64,000 bases of DNA from Calonectria ilicicola. Lineage: Eukaryota; Ascomycota; Sordariomycetes; Hypocreales; Nectriaceae. The stretch is taken from the NCBI GenBank assembly GCA_020809705.1, contig CP085833.1:4774001-4838000 (forward strand). Reading direction: 5' to 3'. The position numbers and the translations under genes were made by a program. Of the stretch, positions 43,330-53,452 are shown piece by piece (positions within the stretch are counted from its first letter, which is position 1; each line of letters starts with the position of its first letter). Under the pieces are notes generated by a model. The model was given only the letters and a program-made list of their open reading frames with translations, made no database searches and had not been told where the DNA came from.

Positions 43330-45972
43330 ATGAGTTTAGACGACTCCGACTTCGAATTTGATGAGCAGGAGCTTGACAATATTTTTCAAAGTTACAATGA
43401 GCAACCTGTTGATCCTTTCTCCCGTGATCATGAGAAAACAAAGAAACGCAAACAACGGATATGGGCCATCTGGACGAAGTATGTCCACTGACCGTGTTTT
43501 CTCTCAGAGCTAACTATGAACCGTTAGATTTTCTAAGAAGCGTGAGATTGAAGATGAAAGCTTTTGGCTTGAGTTTTTACTGAGCACCCCATACGCCCTC
43601 AACACTTGCAAGACCTTCATTAAAGCTGTCATCAAACGCTCGACAAAGAAACAAATTGTGCTTGGGCCGGAGGAGTTTATTTTAGTACCCAAGATCAACT
43701 CAGCATCAACCTTTCAAGACATATGGTCATCACTTGTTTTCATGGCCGACTTATATATAATGAAGCCAAAAAGACAACAGCAACCAGATAAAGCGGACTT
43801 CTACACACTGACCTATCACTCCCAGAACAGTGGTAAGAGGGACAAACCTGCAAATGAAATTGCTAAAGTATGTGAGGAACTATCTCAGGGAGAGTGATAG
43901 AAATATGAAGCTAACAATTCTATTTCAGTGGCTACCTGAGCTGGCGATCGAAACTGGAACTAGTCTTACCCAACTGTTCGAAAAAAAAGAGGCAACGGGG
44001 GAAGATATGGTTTTGATTCTCAATGTATTCTGGACAAGAGTAAAGGATATACTGTGCGATCCGACTATCAGAAATAGCTGGACCATGGCGCTCCAACTTT
44101 CTGGGTTTGGTGGTTGGCGGCCCGAAAGTGTCACTCATGTCAAGTATGAACAGATCCAATTCGGTTGGATGCGAGATCCTACAGAACCGCGAAAAAGCCA
44201 TACAGTGGTGATGATTACGATTTACCATGTAAAACAGAAGAAGGCAGAAATCAAACGAGACCAACGCGACAGGTAAGGCCTCCCGTATAAGAGTCGAATG
44301 TGATACATTTCTAATTTACATACGCAGGGTATCATTCACGATAGTTCGAATACCATTCCAGTTGCTTTCTCTTGCCGATTATCTCGCCGCCCAGGCCGTT
44401 GCAGATGATGCGTTTAGAACGAGGAGAACTGTCGACGAAATACTTAACCCAAAAGAGCTTGAACCAGGTACGGACTATCTGCAGCTCGATTGGAAAAAAG
44501 AGGTGTTAGAGAAAGGAAAAGAAATCATATCAATACCTTACAAGAAATATTGGGAACTCTGGAACCGCACTCTACTTGTCGCCGGCGTTAGTGACGAAGA
44601 TCGGCTACGCCCTTATTCAATGAGGGTTGGGGCTGCCGGCCGTCTTAATGGTACCTTATTGCTCCACCCAGTCTATAAAGAAACCAAGCTGACTTCTTAT
44701 ATAGGGTGCCTTGAGCCATCCTTGCGCAATTTTATTCTATCACAGTCGACCGCAGTTTTCGAGCAAAGCTATCATCCTATCCGCCTACGCCAGGATTTGA
44801 TGAGCCTCACACTCAATAAAGAAGCAATGGGTACGGAATCTAAGAGGTTAATCGAAGCATTCAGTCATGCGTTATTCCGAAGAGATCCACATGCCCCAGT
44901 CTACGTCAAAGCAGAAGATATTGAGAGGTGGGAGACGAGGAGAGATCTCTCCGGGCTTCGCGAACAGTACAAAGAGTATCTTCCTTCATCCAAACAAGCC
45001 AAGCAGATCCAAGGAAAAATCCAATATCTTAGAAACACACTGGAGAAGTTACAATTAAAGGAAAATCGAACACAATACTTCAACGAGACGCGAAGGCTTC
45101 GACAATTAGGCCTCTCAACCAGACACCTATACGACCCTGATGCTTGCAATCCTCGCCGGAAACTAAAAGATCAGGGGTTGGAGAGTGCGATGAAGATTGG
45201 GGGGTTGTTAGTGTTAAAGGAGTTTGACGCATCAGTACCTGATCGACTTGTGGCATACCTTCAATCGAGATTCAAGGATTCGCTCTATCTTGCTCAAGAC
45301 AAGGAACCCAAAGAAGTCGCCAAAATTGAGGACATGGCAATCGTTCCCAAGAGAACACCTCGGTGTCTCTTTGGTTGCAGAGCATATGCGGACAGTAAAT
45401 CTCTATCGCAACATGTTTCGTCGGCCCACATGGAAACATTCAAGGAGTCTTTTGTTTGCCCTGAATGCAAGAGGCTGGGAAGACACGACGGAAATGTTGG
45501 TGTTGGGATACAAGCTTGGTGCAGCCATATTGCGAAACATCACGACAAGATTGACATTCCAACGCCAAAGACGGACAACTCAGCACATTGCTGTCTCTGC
45601 GACAAGTCATTTTCAACAAAAGGATTCAACAATCATTTTAATTATAGACATATCCAGTCTGACCAGTTCAAGAAACCATTTCCCTGTCCAGAATGTCATC
45701 GGCAGGGTAATGAAACTCCTCCTTTAATTCAGGGACAGGTCGAATGGATCTTGCATGTGAAAGATATCCATGCTGATGGAAAGCGAATGATGGGAGCTGC
45801 AGTGATTCAACTGCCCAGTTCCGTAGCTACTAAAAGACAGATGCAAGAGCAACTTGGAAGTTCCTCAAAACGCATCCGTGAACAAGAACCTACAAGGTTC
45901 ATTGAAAGGAATCCAAAGGATAATACTGATCCCCATGTTGATGAGGAACCCCAAGTGGAAGGGAAGGAATAA
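43330..45972 (+). CDS. DUF3435-type tyrosine recombinase ('captain'-like) with C-terminal zinc fingers
   Basis: Four exons, 43330-43478, 43528-43867, 43929-44272 and 44328-45972, give 825 aa. All introns are 49-61 bp with standard sites (GTATGT...CTAAC...TTTCAG for the third-exon acceptor). The middle region fits the DUF3435 tyrosine recombinase fold: FEKKEATGEDMVLILNVFWT, then SGFGGWRPESVTHVKYEQI with the box I Arg, then LRPYSMRVGAAGRLNG with the box II Arg, and SSTA/VFEQSYHP-like sequence whose Tyr is the candidate nucleophile. A coiled segment (~residues 530-570) precedes about four C2H2-like fingers (CLFGCRAYADSKSLSQHVSS, CPECKRLG..H..H, CCLCDKSFSTKGFNNH, CPECHRQG..H). The reading frame is intact. 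DUF3435 proteins mobilise Starship elements. A Crypton-derived domesticated gene is the alternative. Confidence 0.82.
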
Positions 45973-46886
45973 AATGAGAAATATATATCTATGAGGATTA
46001 ATGTTCGGTGGAAATAGGGAATGTGCTTTACTATAGTCTTTAAAATAGATTATCGGCTAAGTATATTATAGGAACAAAGAAATTCTAGCTCATAGGATAG
46101 GGATGTGATGAAGAATATGCAAAGGATATCTCCACAAGAGACAATATTATTTTTAGATAGTATTGAGAACTTCGGAGAACTGTGCCCCATTAGACGGATC
46201 TTAAGGTCTTTGGAAGCCTGACTTCTCTCACTACTCCCAAAATAAGAAAATAATTCGCTGTTCCAGTGCCTCGTGACTAAAATCTTGAAACCGCCGTCCC
46301 ACCAACCTGCGTGATAGCTTTAATGAGCCTTGCCGAGGGTAAATCTGAAGGAGCTCTATTTAACCTCATGATCCCACTTTCTTCTCAGGGGATGTTTCAT
46401 TTGGCTAGACGAATGAATGTATTGAGAGATAAAAATATCGCCATGAGTGATTCGACAGTTTTATTTAATAATATATTGGAGAAACAACGAATGGTCACCA
46501 CAGGCATAACTACAGCTCGGGAGGGCGAGAACTATTGCCCGATTATAATCCAACACATGTTTTGCCACGTGATCACAGCGGCTACCTAGTTAGGTAAGGC
46601 TTCGCCGTCAGCCGAGGGCTTCCGTCAACTACTCAGCGAGGGGGCTTTTGCCTCTGGCGGTTTTCAACACGTGATGCACTCGGGGAAAGTGGTTAGGAAC
46701 TCCGAGGTTTGCTTATATCACCACCATAGACCTTCCAAGAGCCAATACAGCGACGGGACTCGTGTGTATTAGCTCTCAGGCTTTCCAGAAGAAGAATAAA
46801 CTGTGATGAACGACCTTATCTTAAGATAACTTATTGTGATAAATACTCGGGATATATTGTTAAAATATATATGCCAGAATCTTGAT
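45973..46886. other. Spacer after the recombinase
   Basis: About 900 bp, mostly AT-rich, with a GC-richer island at 46560-46720 that includes a small hairpin (TACCTA/TAGGTA near 46580). A 92-codon frame at 46311 has no recognisable feature and is not called. Confidence 0.4.
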
Positions 46887-48332
46887 TTATTTCTCTAAAG
46901 GTATCTCGAAAGGTATCTCTAAAGATGAGCCTTCCTCTGCAGAACCAAGTATAAGACAAAGGGTGTCATTGCCGAGCCGTATGACTTCCCCATCCTGATT
47001 TTTGCCCTCCCAATAGTTCTCTCCCTCCCAACGGTTCTCTCCCTCCAACCAGTTCTCTCCCTCTATATAATCCATCTTAATTTTGTACCAGCCATGAGGC
47101 CCTCCAGTAATGTGTTGGATATCCCAGTCAAGTAATTCCTTGCTTGTAAAATATCCTGAAGATTCACCTCTGCACCACAGCCCTTTCCTGCGTTCCCACT
47201 TTAGTACAATGATCTCGTTGCTGTCTTTGGGGCTACCTTGAATTTGAATAAGATTGAAACTCAAGGAATTGACCCCGCTGCTGTCGTGCATGGATCTTTT
47301 TGCTCGCTTTGAACTGCCTTGTCTTTCCGCAGGACGTTTTCTCTTAGCGACTGCACTAGAATCCAGATCGTCGTCTCCGGTTAGATCAATAGGATTGGAC
47401 ATAGACCCGTCATAATTTTCGCTCACGGTACGTTGCGATGCTTGTGGCTTCACTTCAAACGACGATTCCGTATATATAGCATCATGAAACTGAGGTGCGA
47501 CATTTTTTTCTTGGGTGACGCCCGGGATCGTTAAGTGCATAGATGCATCATCTTGATTAAATTGTGAGCCGAGCTCAGTCTTTGAGTTATTTGTCGAAAG
47601 GCTTTCTGGAATAATGCCCTCTTCCAGAATGACACAAGTTGTAGATTGGTGAGCTGTAACATAGGTTTTCTCAAGGTCTAGCTCGTATGTTGGAGAGCTG
47701 TCTACTGTCGGGCTGTTTTCTGAGCAGCAGCCATAGTCAAGGTCCATGTCGATTTCGGAAAGACAATCAACCAAAGGATCGGATACTTCTTCTGAGAGTA
47801 TGTGCTGTTGTGCTTGTGGAATATATGCTTGGGGGTCGTCTGCCGAGAGCTGATGAATAATTTGTACAGCCGCAGAATCAAAGCCATCAAGAGACTCGGT
47901 GCCAATTGTGACTGCTGGCTTATCTCGGGAGAGACATGAAGATTCAGGGGCACTGTTGAAGTTGATAACTGATTCAGGAGTGCCAGTGACAGCGGGTGTC
48001 AACATATCAGTTGCCAGAGCGTTGTTTGGGAGAGTTGCGACAACATCTGCTACCCCTTCAATAATAAGGCTTCCTTCTGTAAAGGGAGCATCTGAGTTGG
48101 GGCCTGAGTCTGCTGGCCCAACTCCACCGCCTATGGGGTCTGACTCTGGAATTGCGCAAGGAACCGTCCCATGAAAGTTACCATGAGAGCCACTTAAAGC
48201 AGAAGCATAACCAGCCATAAAACAAGAGAAAAGGAGTTCATGTTCTGGTTTGTGGCTTTTGAGAAGATTCCAGAAATCTTGAGGGTTCTGTGATGAAGGG
48301 CTGAAAGGAGCTTGGTTAGATGTAGAGTCCAT
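46887..48332 (-). CDS. Unrecognised nuclear-type protein with C-terminal EGENxW repeats
   Basis: Single exon. I chose the ATG at 48332 (MDSTSNQAPFSPSSQNPQDF, 481 aa) over the longer frame from 48512 because the extra residues overlap a C-rich promoter-like tract. The first part is Ser/Pro-rich and disordered-looking. A basic cluster near the middle (AKRKRPAERQGSSKRAKRS) resembles a nuclear localisation signal. After it comes a compact conserved-looking segment (EIIVLKWERRKGLWCRGESS, then FTSKELLDWDIQHITGGPHG) that I cannot assign. It is followed by four hexapeptide copies of the form EGENWL/EGENRW/EGENYW/EGKNQD. The acidic tail ends in EIPFEIPLEK. Probably cargo of the accessory region. It is head-to-head with the F-box/ankyrin gene. 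Confidence 0.6.
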   Translation of the reverse strand: MDSTSNQAPFSPSSQNPQDFWNLLKSHKPEHELLFSCFMAGYASALSGSHGNFHGTVPCAIPESDPIGGGVGPADSGPNSDAPFTEGSLIIEGVADVVATLPNNALATDMLTPAVTGTPESVINFNSAPESSCLSRDKPAVTIGTESLDGFDSAAVQIIHQLSADDPQAYIPQAQQHILSEEVSDPLVDCLSEIDMDLDYGCCSENSPTVDSSPTYELDLEKTYVTAHQSTTCVILEEGIIPESLSTNNSKTELGSQFNQDDASMHLTIPGVTQEKNVAPQFHDAIYTESSFEVKPQASQRTVSENYDGSMSNPIDLTGDDDLDSSAVAKRKRPAERQGSSKRAKRSMHDSSGVNSLSFNLIQIQGSPKDSNEIIVLKWERRKGLWCRGESSGYFTSKELLDWDIQHITGGPHGWYKIKMDYIEGENWLEGENRWEGENYWEGKNQDGEVIRLGNDTLCLILGSAEEGSSLEIPFEIPLEK

Positions 48333-49281
48333 GGTGGCAATGAATGATGAAAGGATGAAAGACAAGATCGCAAATACTTCATGAGAGAGGAGATGTGGTC
48401 TCTTATATCCCCCTCCCCCCTCTCCATCCGAATCTGCCTTGCAATTGTGTGGATCTCTCTCTAACCGCCAGTTGAAACCTTCCATCCAGATTTCGTGAAA
48501 ATGATTGGGCAAGAGTATGGATGCTGGTCAGAGGAGAGGTCGGCTGAAGTGTTGGATCCAAGTGTGACGTTATCAGGGTGAACTAGAACCCACTTCGCCT
48601 ACAGTTCTCTCCAGTAAACGCCATATACAAGTGATGATTGGAAGTTGAAACACCGGAATATGGGCCGGTGGCCGATCCCATGGCTACAGGGAGGTCTTGT
48701 TGACGGCCTCTAAGCCCCCATGCATCGATGAATCCTCCAAAAGAGGGACTCACTCCACAGCATACGTCGCAAGTGGGATGATGATTGGCTCCATTTCATG
48801 CTCAGTGCTGTTGGGTAAGGACGGTTGTTGGACATTCGCCTCATCAAAGTGTATCATGGCCGCAGAGAGTTGATCACATGCGGCCCCAGACCCGGCAGAG
48901 CGATTTATCTTATAGGTTGCTATCATTAGCCGGTGGCCACTAGAGCCCGTGATATCACCCGGGGCGTTATTCAGGCCCCCTCAAGGGTCGGCTGAAGTAC
49001 AGGTAAGAGACCAACCGCTTTTACCAGCACCGTATCTGGTCAGGCGGTTTCAAACGAGCCAATGGACGAGGATCACATTACGCAACATCTTCTAGGAGTT
49101 GTGCGATAGCTAGGGGCTTAGAATCCTCAAATGGGCCGCAAGTTATTGCCTTTGCTGCTGGCGGCCTCTATGGCTTCGTGGAGAAAGTATAAATTGCTCA
49201 CAAGCCCGTGTTTTATCTTGTTGCTCTATATACCTTCACCAATATCTTCATCCCCACTAAGATTGATCTACCCCGAAAAAA
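48333..49281. other. Divergent intergenic region
   Basis: About 950 bp between head-to-head accessory genes. A 13-mer GGTCGGCTGAAGT occurs twice in direct orientation (about 48540 and 48989). A TATA-like GTATAAAT lies at 49187, about 95 bp upstream of the ankyrin gene ATG. No gene seen. Confidence 0.45.
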
Positions 49282-50640
49282 ATGATTCATTTGCCCCCTG
49301 AAGTTATCCGTATGATTGCGAATGAGTGCGGTCAGGAACTCTTTGCGCTTACGCTTACGTCGCGGACCCTATATGGAATTTGCAACAGGCTCCTCTACAG
49401 GAACAATGCGGAATATCTTGGGTCATTTGTGATCTTCAAGTCGATGCTTTCAAATGAGAGGGAAGATAGAATCCTCAACAGACTTGAATACGCCAAGGCC
49501 GCAGGTGTCGATTTCAAGAAATGGACAAAAACCCCCTATCCTTGCCCCACAGAGACAAACGGAGGTGCTCGTACGGCGACGTTGCTTCATACTGCGGCGT
49601 ACCTAGGTTTCGGCTCCATCCTGCGCTTCTTGATTACAGTTGGCTTCGATATTAATGCCGACATTGATATTGATACTGGGAAAGATAGTCAGGTTGTCTC
49701 GGAAATAGAACCTAAAACTCCTCTTCACCTTGCGATCTTATCCCTCCAAGAAGGAACAGCAAACATACTTATCGAAAAAAATGCATCGCTTTTCTTCTGC
49801 AAAACAAACGCCCTGAATATGGCCGCCAAGTCGTCACTGCCTACCCTGATCAAGATTCTGGTAAATATACATGGGATGGATATAAACGCAACCGATTCAA
49901 TTGGATACACTCCTTTAATTTGGGCTATTATTTCATCAACGCGTATGAATAAAGGCCTAGTGCCGCTTGTCATCAAACTAGGCGCGGATATAAATAAGAG
50001 GAGCTCTAACGGGATGAGCCCCTTGATGATTGCTTGCAGTATGAAAAAATATCAACTGGCCTTAGATCTTCTTGATGCGGGAGCAAGAATTTTTTATCCA
50101 ATTTCAGGCATCAATAGCCAAAAGCTACAACAAAAAGCCCAAGATGCGAGGGACGAAAAGCAGCGCTTTGCCATCAAGGCACTCATTGCGATGGACTCGA
50201 GTCGCGGATACCCATCATTCTCGCGACACTTGCTCGACGTATATTGCATAGACAATCTCATTGAAGGGCTTTTCCTGCGCGATGAAGATCTTGAATTCGT
50301 TTCTTTTTTGTTTTCTGCAAACCTTGCAGTTCTAAGTTCTATCTGGGGGGGAATTGAGAGGTGTGTAAAAATGGTGAGTATAGGGGAAATAGAGTGGGCT
50401 AGGACGACGTATCCTCCTTTCTTGCAAGTACTCCATGCTGCCTTCCCTTTTATTTCGGAGAGGCAAAGAGAAGATATTCCAGAGGCATTGATGGAATTTA
50501 TGGATGACATGAATGCGCGGGGTATTTCCTTTACAGGGCGAAGTGTTTGGACTGAGTTGAGTGTAAAATTTCCCGAGGTCAAATTGCCGTTTATCGGTGA
50601 TAATTTTTATTCCTTACATAGGCCTCGCGAGTTCAAGTAG
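49282..50640 (+). CDS. F-box-like / ankyrin-repeat protein
   Basis: Single exon, 452 aa. The N-terminus MIHLPPEVIRMIANECGQEL, continuing to ALTLTSRTLYGICNRLLYRN, is an F-box-like motif. Ankyrin repeats occupy about residues 95-275: TLLHTAAYLGFGSILRFLI, TPLHLAILSLQEGTANILIE, NALNMAAKSSLPTLIKILV, TPLIWAIISS and SPLMIACSMKKYQLALDLLD. The C-terminal third is unique. Such F-box/ankyrin proteins are expanded in filamentous fungi and may act as ubiquitin-ligase adaptors; the target is unknown. The frame is intact and has its own TATA-like box about 95 bp upstream. Confidence 0.8.
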   Translation: MIHLPPEVIRMIANECGQELFALTLTSRTLYGICNRLLYRNNAEYLGSFVIFKSMLSNEREDRILNRLEYAKAAGVDFKKWTKTPYPCPTETNGGARTATLLHTAAYLGFGSILRFLITVGFDINADIDIDTGKDSQVVSEIEPKTPLHLAILSLQEGTANILIEKNASLFFCKTNALNMAAKSSLPTLIKILVNIHGMDINATDSIGYTPLIWAIISSTRMNKGLVPLVIKLGADINKRSSNGMSPLMIACSMKKYQLALDLLDAGARIFYPISGINSQKLQQKAQDARDEKQRFAIKALIAMDSSRGYPSFSRHLLDVYCIDNLIEGLFLRDEDLEFVSFLFSANLAVLSSIWGGIERCVKMVSIGEIEWARTTYPPFLQVLHAAFPFISERQREDIPEALMEFMDDMNARGISFTGRSVWTELSVKFPEVKLPFIGDNFYSLHRPREFK

Positions 50641-53452
50641 GCTGTCTTAGGGATAAATACCTATTATTTTCTATTGCGCAATGTCTGAAAAAGGGGAAGA
50701 AGATAAAAGTAAAATCCAGAATGGTGGCACATGTACTGGTATCAAGCAATGGCGGCTAGGGCTAGGCGATTTTACTCGTGACTGGTCATCATTGGGAGAG
50801 GGGAGTTTACATAAGTAAGTGGTGTGTAATGGGAGAAGCGTTACTAGTCATCGGCGGGTAAGTGATACTGGTAATGGCTGTGGAGTTAAGCAGTGTGCGG
50901 AGTAATCTGAGGGTGATTGTGCCAGTATAAAACTTGCACCCGGTAACGAGTGGAGAGATTGTACTAGTAAGTAGTGTGTAAAGAAGGGATGTGGGCACTT
51001 GAAGGAGGGGCTATAATACTGGTCGGGGGGTTGTGACTGGTAAATTGGTGGGTGAGTATACTAGTATAAAAGTTGTGACTGGGAAATGGATAAATAATGT
51101 TACTAGCAACTGGTGTGGTGATTATGCTGGTATGAAGATTATGACTGGTAACTGGTGGAACATTTGTGCTAGGATAAAAGTCGTGACTAGTATAAAAATC
51201 CTGACTAGGAATGCAGTTTAGTGGTTGTACTGGTATGAAAATTATGACTGGTAACTCATAGGGATGATTTACTAGTATAAAAGTTGTGACTGGCAGCTGG
51301 GGGGAGATTTGTGCTAGGATAAAAGTTGTGGCTGGTACGAATATTTTTGCTGGTAACTACTGGGGCTAATTAAAAATCACGAACTATGCTAGTACTAAAA
51401 TTGTGGCTGGTAACAAGTGGGGCAAATTTGCCAGTATCAAAATTGTGACCAGTTACAAGCAATTTAGTAATCAGAGCGCGCCAAAAAGGTGGTTACTGGT
51501 CAGTGGGCGAGGGCACTGGCCACCACTGCGAATACTAGTAAGATGCCAATCTAATCACAAGGCGTAAAGCTAACCTAAGCACACATTACCAGTATTCATC
51601 TGAGCATCATCCTTAATCATAGTTTTAACCGCCCACCTCTTACTAGCAAAGATCTTTCCGCCACTATAGAGGTCTGCTCTAAATTCGGTTCTGGCATATC
51701 TTTTGACTGGCTTGGGTTGCGAAGACCTTGCCACTCTTGCTTTGGCAAGTGCCCCGACGATTGCAACCCCTTTGTCAGGGAGTAAAAGCGGGAGACTCTC
51801 CCTGAACTACTAGTGTAGAATACTGATGACCTTGGGGTCCAGATAATTTCTGCCGTGAAAGTCCAGCGCAAATATAACAATAGTTTCCAAAGCCGAAGTT
51901 TTTTGAAGCTCCTTGGTTAGCCCCTTCTCTCTCTACCCCCATGAGGCTTGAATGTCGAGAGAGGTAGCTTTGCCACTCAAGTCGTTTCAGTTTGGCTTTC
52001 CAGTAGCATTCAAGACGAAGATAATCCACTCATAAACGACAGGGAGAAGTTTAGTACCAAGTTGATTGTCTTCGTAGAGCTCCCGGACGGCTTTCAGGAT
52101 GTTGTTCGTAAGAGTGCGGAATCTTCGTTAAAAACTTCCTGAAATTCCAACCGTCTCGTTGCAAGGATGCCCTAGGATTGAAGCGCAGATAATTGATGGC
52201 GCGGTAGAGTATGGCTCCTCTGCTGCAGATACATGCTCGATTCCTTGGCCATGTAGATGGCAGTAGTCACACCAGGAAAGGCCCTATAACGCAGCATCCT
52301 CTGGCACTGGTCGAATAGCGAATTCGTTCTCATGCCGATCCGTTGGTGGCGGTTGTTGAGTTGGAAACCGGAGCATGCCTGGTTTTCTGCTAGTTACTTG
52401 GTGAGAGTTAAAAGAATGAATAGCTTCACATACTGATACGCGACGGGTAGTCACGTGAGTAAGGGTAGTCACATAAGGGCTCTGCGGGCCCTTTCAACCT
52501 AGCCTCTTCATCCATCATCACACATCAATACAAACCATTTCCCTGCTACAGCAGCTTCCCGGCCCTTCCTGCCTTCCAAGGCCTCTGGCCCCTGGCCATC
52601 GCCTCTCTGATCGTATCACATACTAGTGACTGACATTCGGATCGTTGTTAATCAAAGAGCCACTGTTCCTAGAACGTCATGTTAGTGAAATTTAAATGGG
52701 TAGAAAAGCGTATACTTGTCATGCAGACCTTTGGTTAGCCTTGCACAAATATGATGGCAATAATGCTAAGACCATGGCGAACCAACAAAACCAAATATAT
52801 TATTGGGCTACTTGGATATTCTTAATTAAAGAAACAATTGATACCAGGCCCTGGGTTTATACTTAGCATAGCGCCTAATTAACAGGGCTATAAGACCACG
52901 CCTTTACAATACAACCCCTAGGCAGAACCATATTCTATAGATCCCAATCTGGGTTTAATTGGTTGATTGAGCTGATAGAATTATTACACTGGCTCATTAT
53001 GCCCCAATTTTTCATGGACCCAAACCCGTTCAAGTTAAGACGTCGTAGGTGTTTGCGTTGCTTGATTGCGCCATTTTAAGTGCTTTCCCCGCTATTGTCC
53101 ATCTTGGTTCTTTTCCCCCAAACAATTTGATAAAATAGGACTGGGAAATATGAATATCAGTACAATATATATCTTATTGAAGCCGGTGAAGAATTACCCT
53201 GTCCTCAATTAGACACTGGGAGATAGCTTGCTCCTTGCTATGCTGCCCGATAGGCTAGGCGTAAGCATTGCATATCTCTTTTCCGGTCAGTGGAGGGGAT
53301 TGTTGGAGGATGAAATGGATCTGGTGTACGAGCGTGACATTTTTGGGAGCCGAATGGGCAAGTTGGTTGACAGCTAGCTAGGTATATGAAACCCAATACA
53401 AAGCAGCCTCAGTTGTGACCGTCCATATACCATATCCCATGTGAACGAACAT
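50641..53452. other. Long gene-poor tract with minisatellite and coding-like remnants
   Basis: About 2.8 kb. The first part is a degenerate minisatellite (listed separately). At 51620-52140 the minus strand has overlapping frames with protein-like composition (for example AVRELYEDNQLGTKLLPVV) broken by stops and frame changes, which looks like a decayed gene. At 52696-52869 the plus strand has a 57-codon frame (MGRKAYTCHADLWLALHKYD...). The rest is AT-rich with many stops and resembles mutated repeat DNA. No intact gene. Confidence 0.5.
50730..51470. repeat. Degenerate minisatellite, unit about 45 bp
   Basis: At least ten diverged copies of a unit of the form CTAGTATAAAAGTTGTGACTG followed by GTAACTGGTGGG and a short variable spacer. 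Clear copies begin near 51027, 51071, 51135, 51243, 51285 and 51400, and weaker ones extend to both sides. Spacing is mostly 43-48 bp, with some 62-bp intervals. Non-coding on both strands. Confidence 0.7.

Noticed and set aside
46311..46589. 92-codon frame after the recombinase
   Set aside because: No domain, no promoter features, and it crosses a GC-rich hairpin-bearing island.
48540..49001. 13-mer GGTCGGCTGAAGT repeated in direct orientation, as possible target-site duplication
   Set aside because: The 450 bp between the copies shows no terminal inverted repeats or coding sequence of a transposon.
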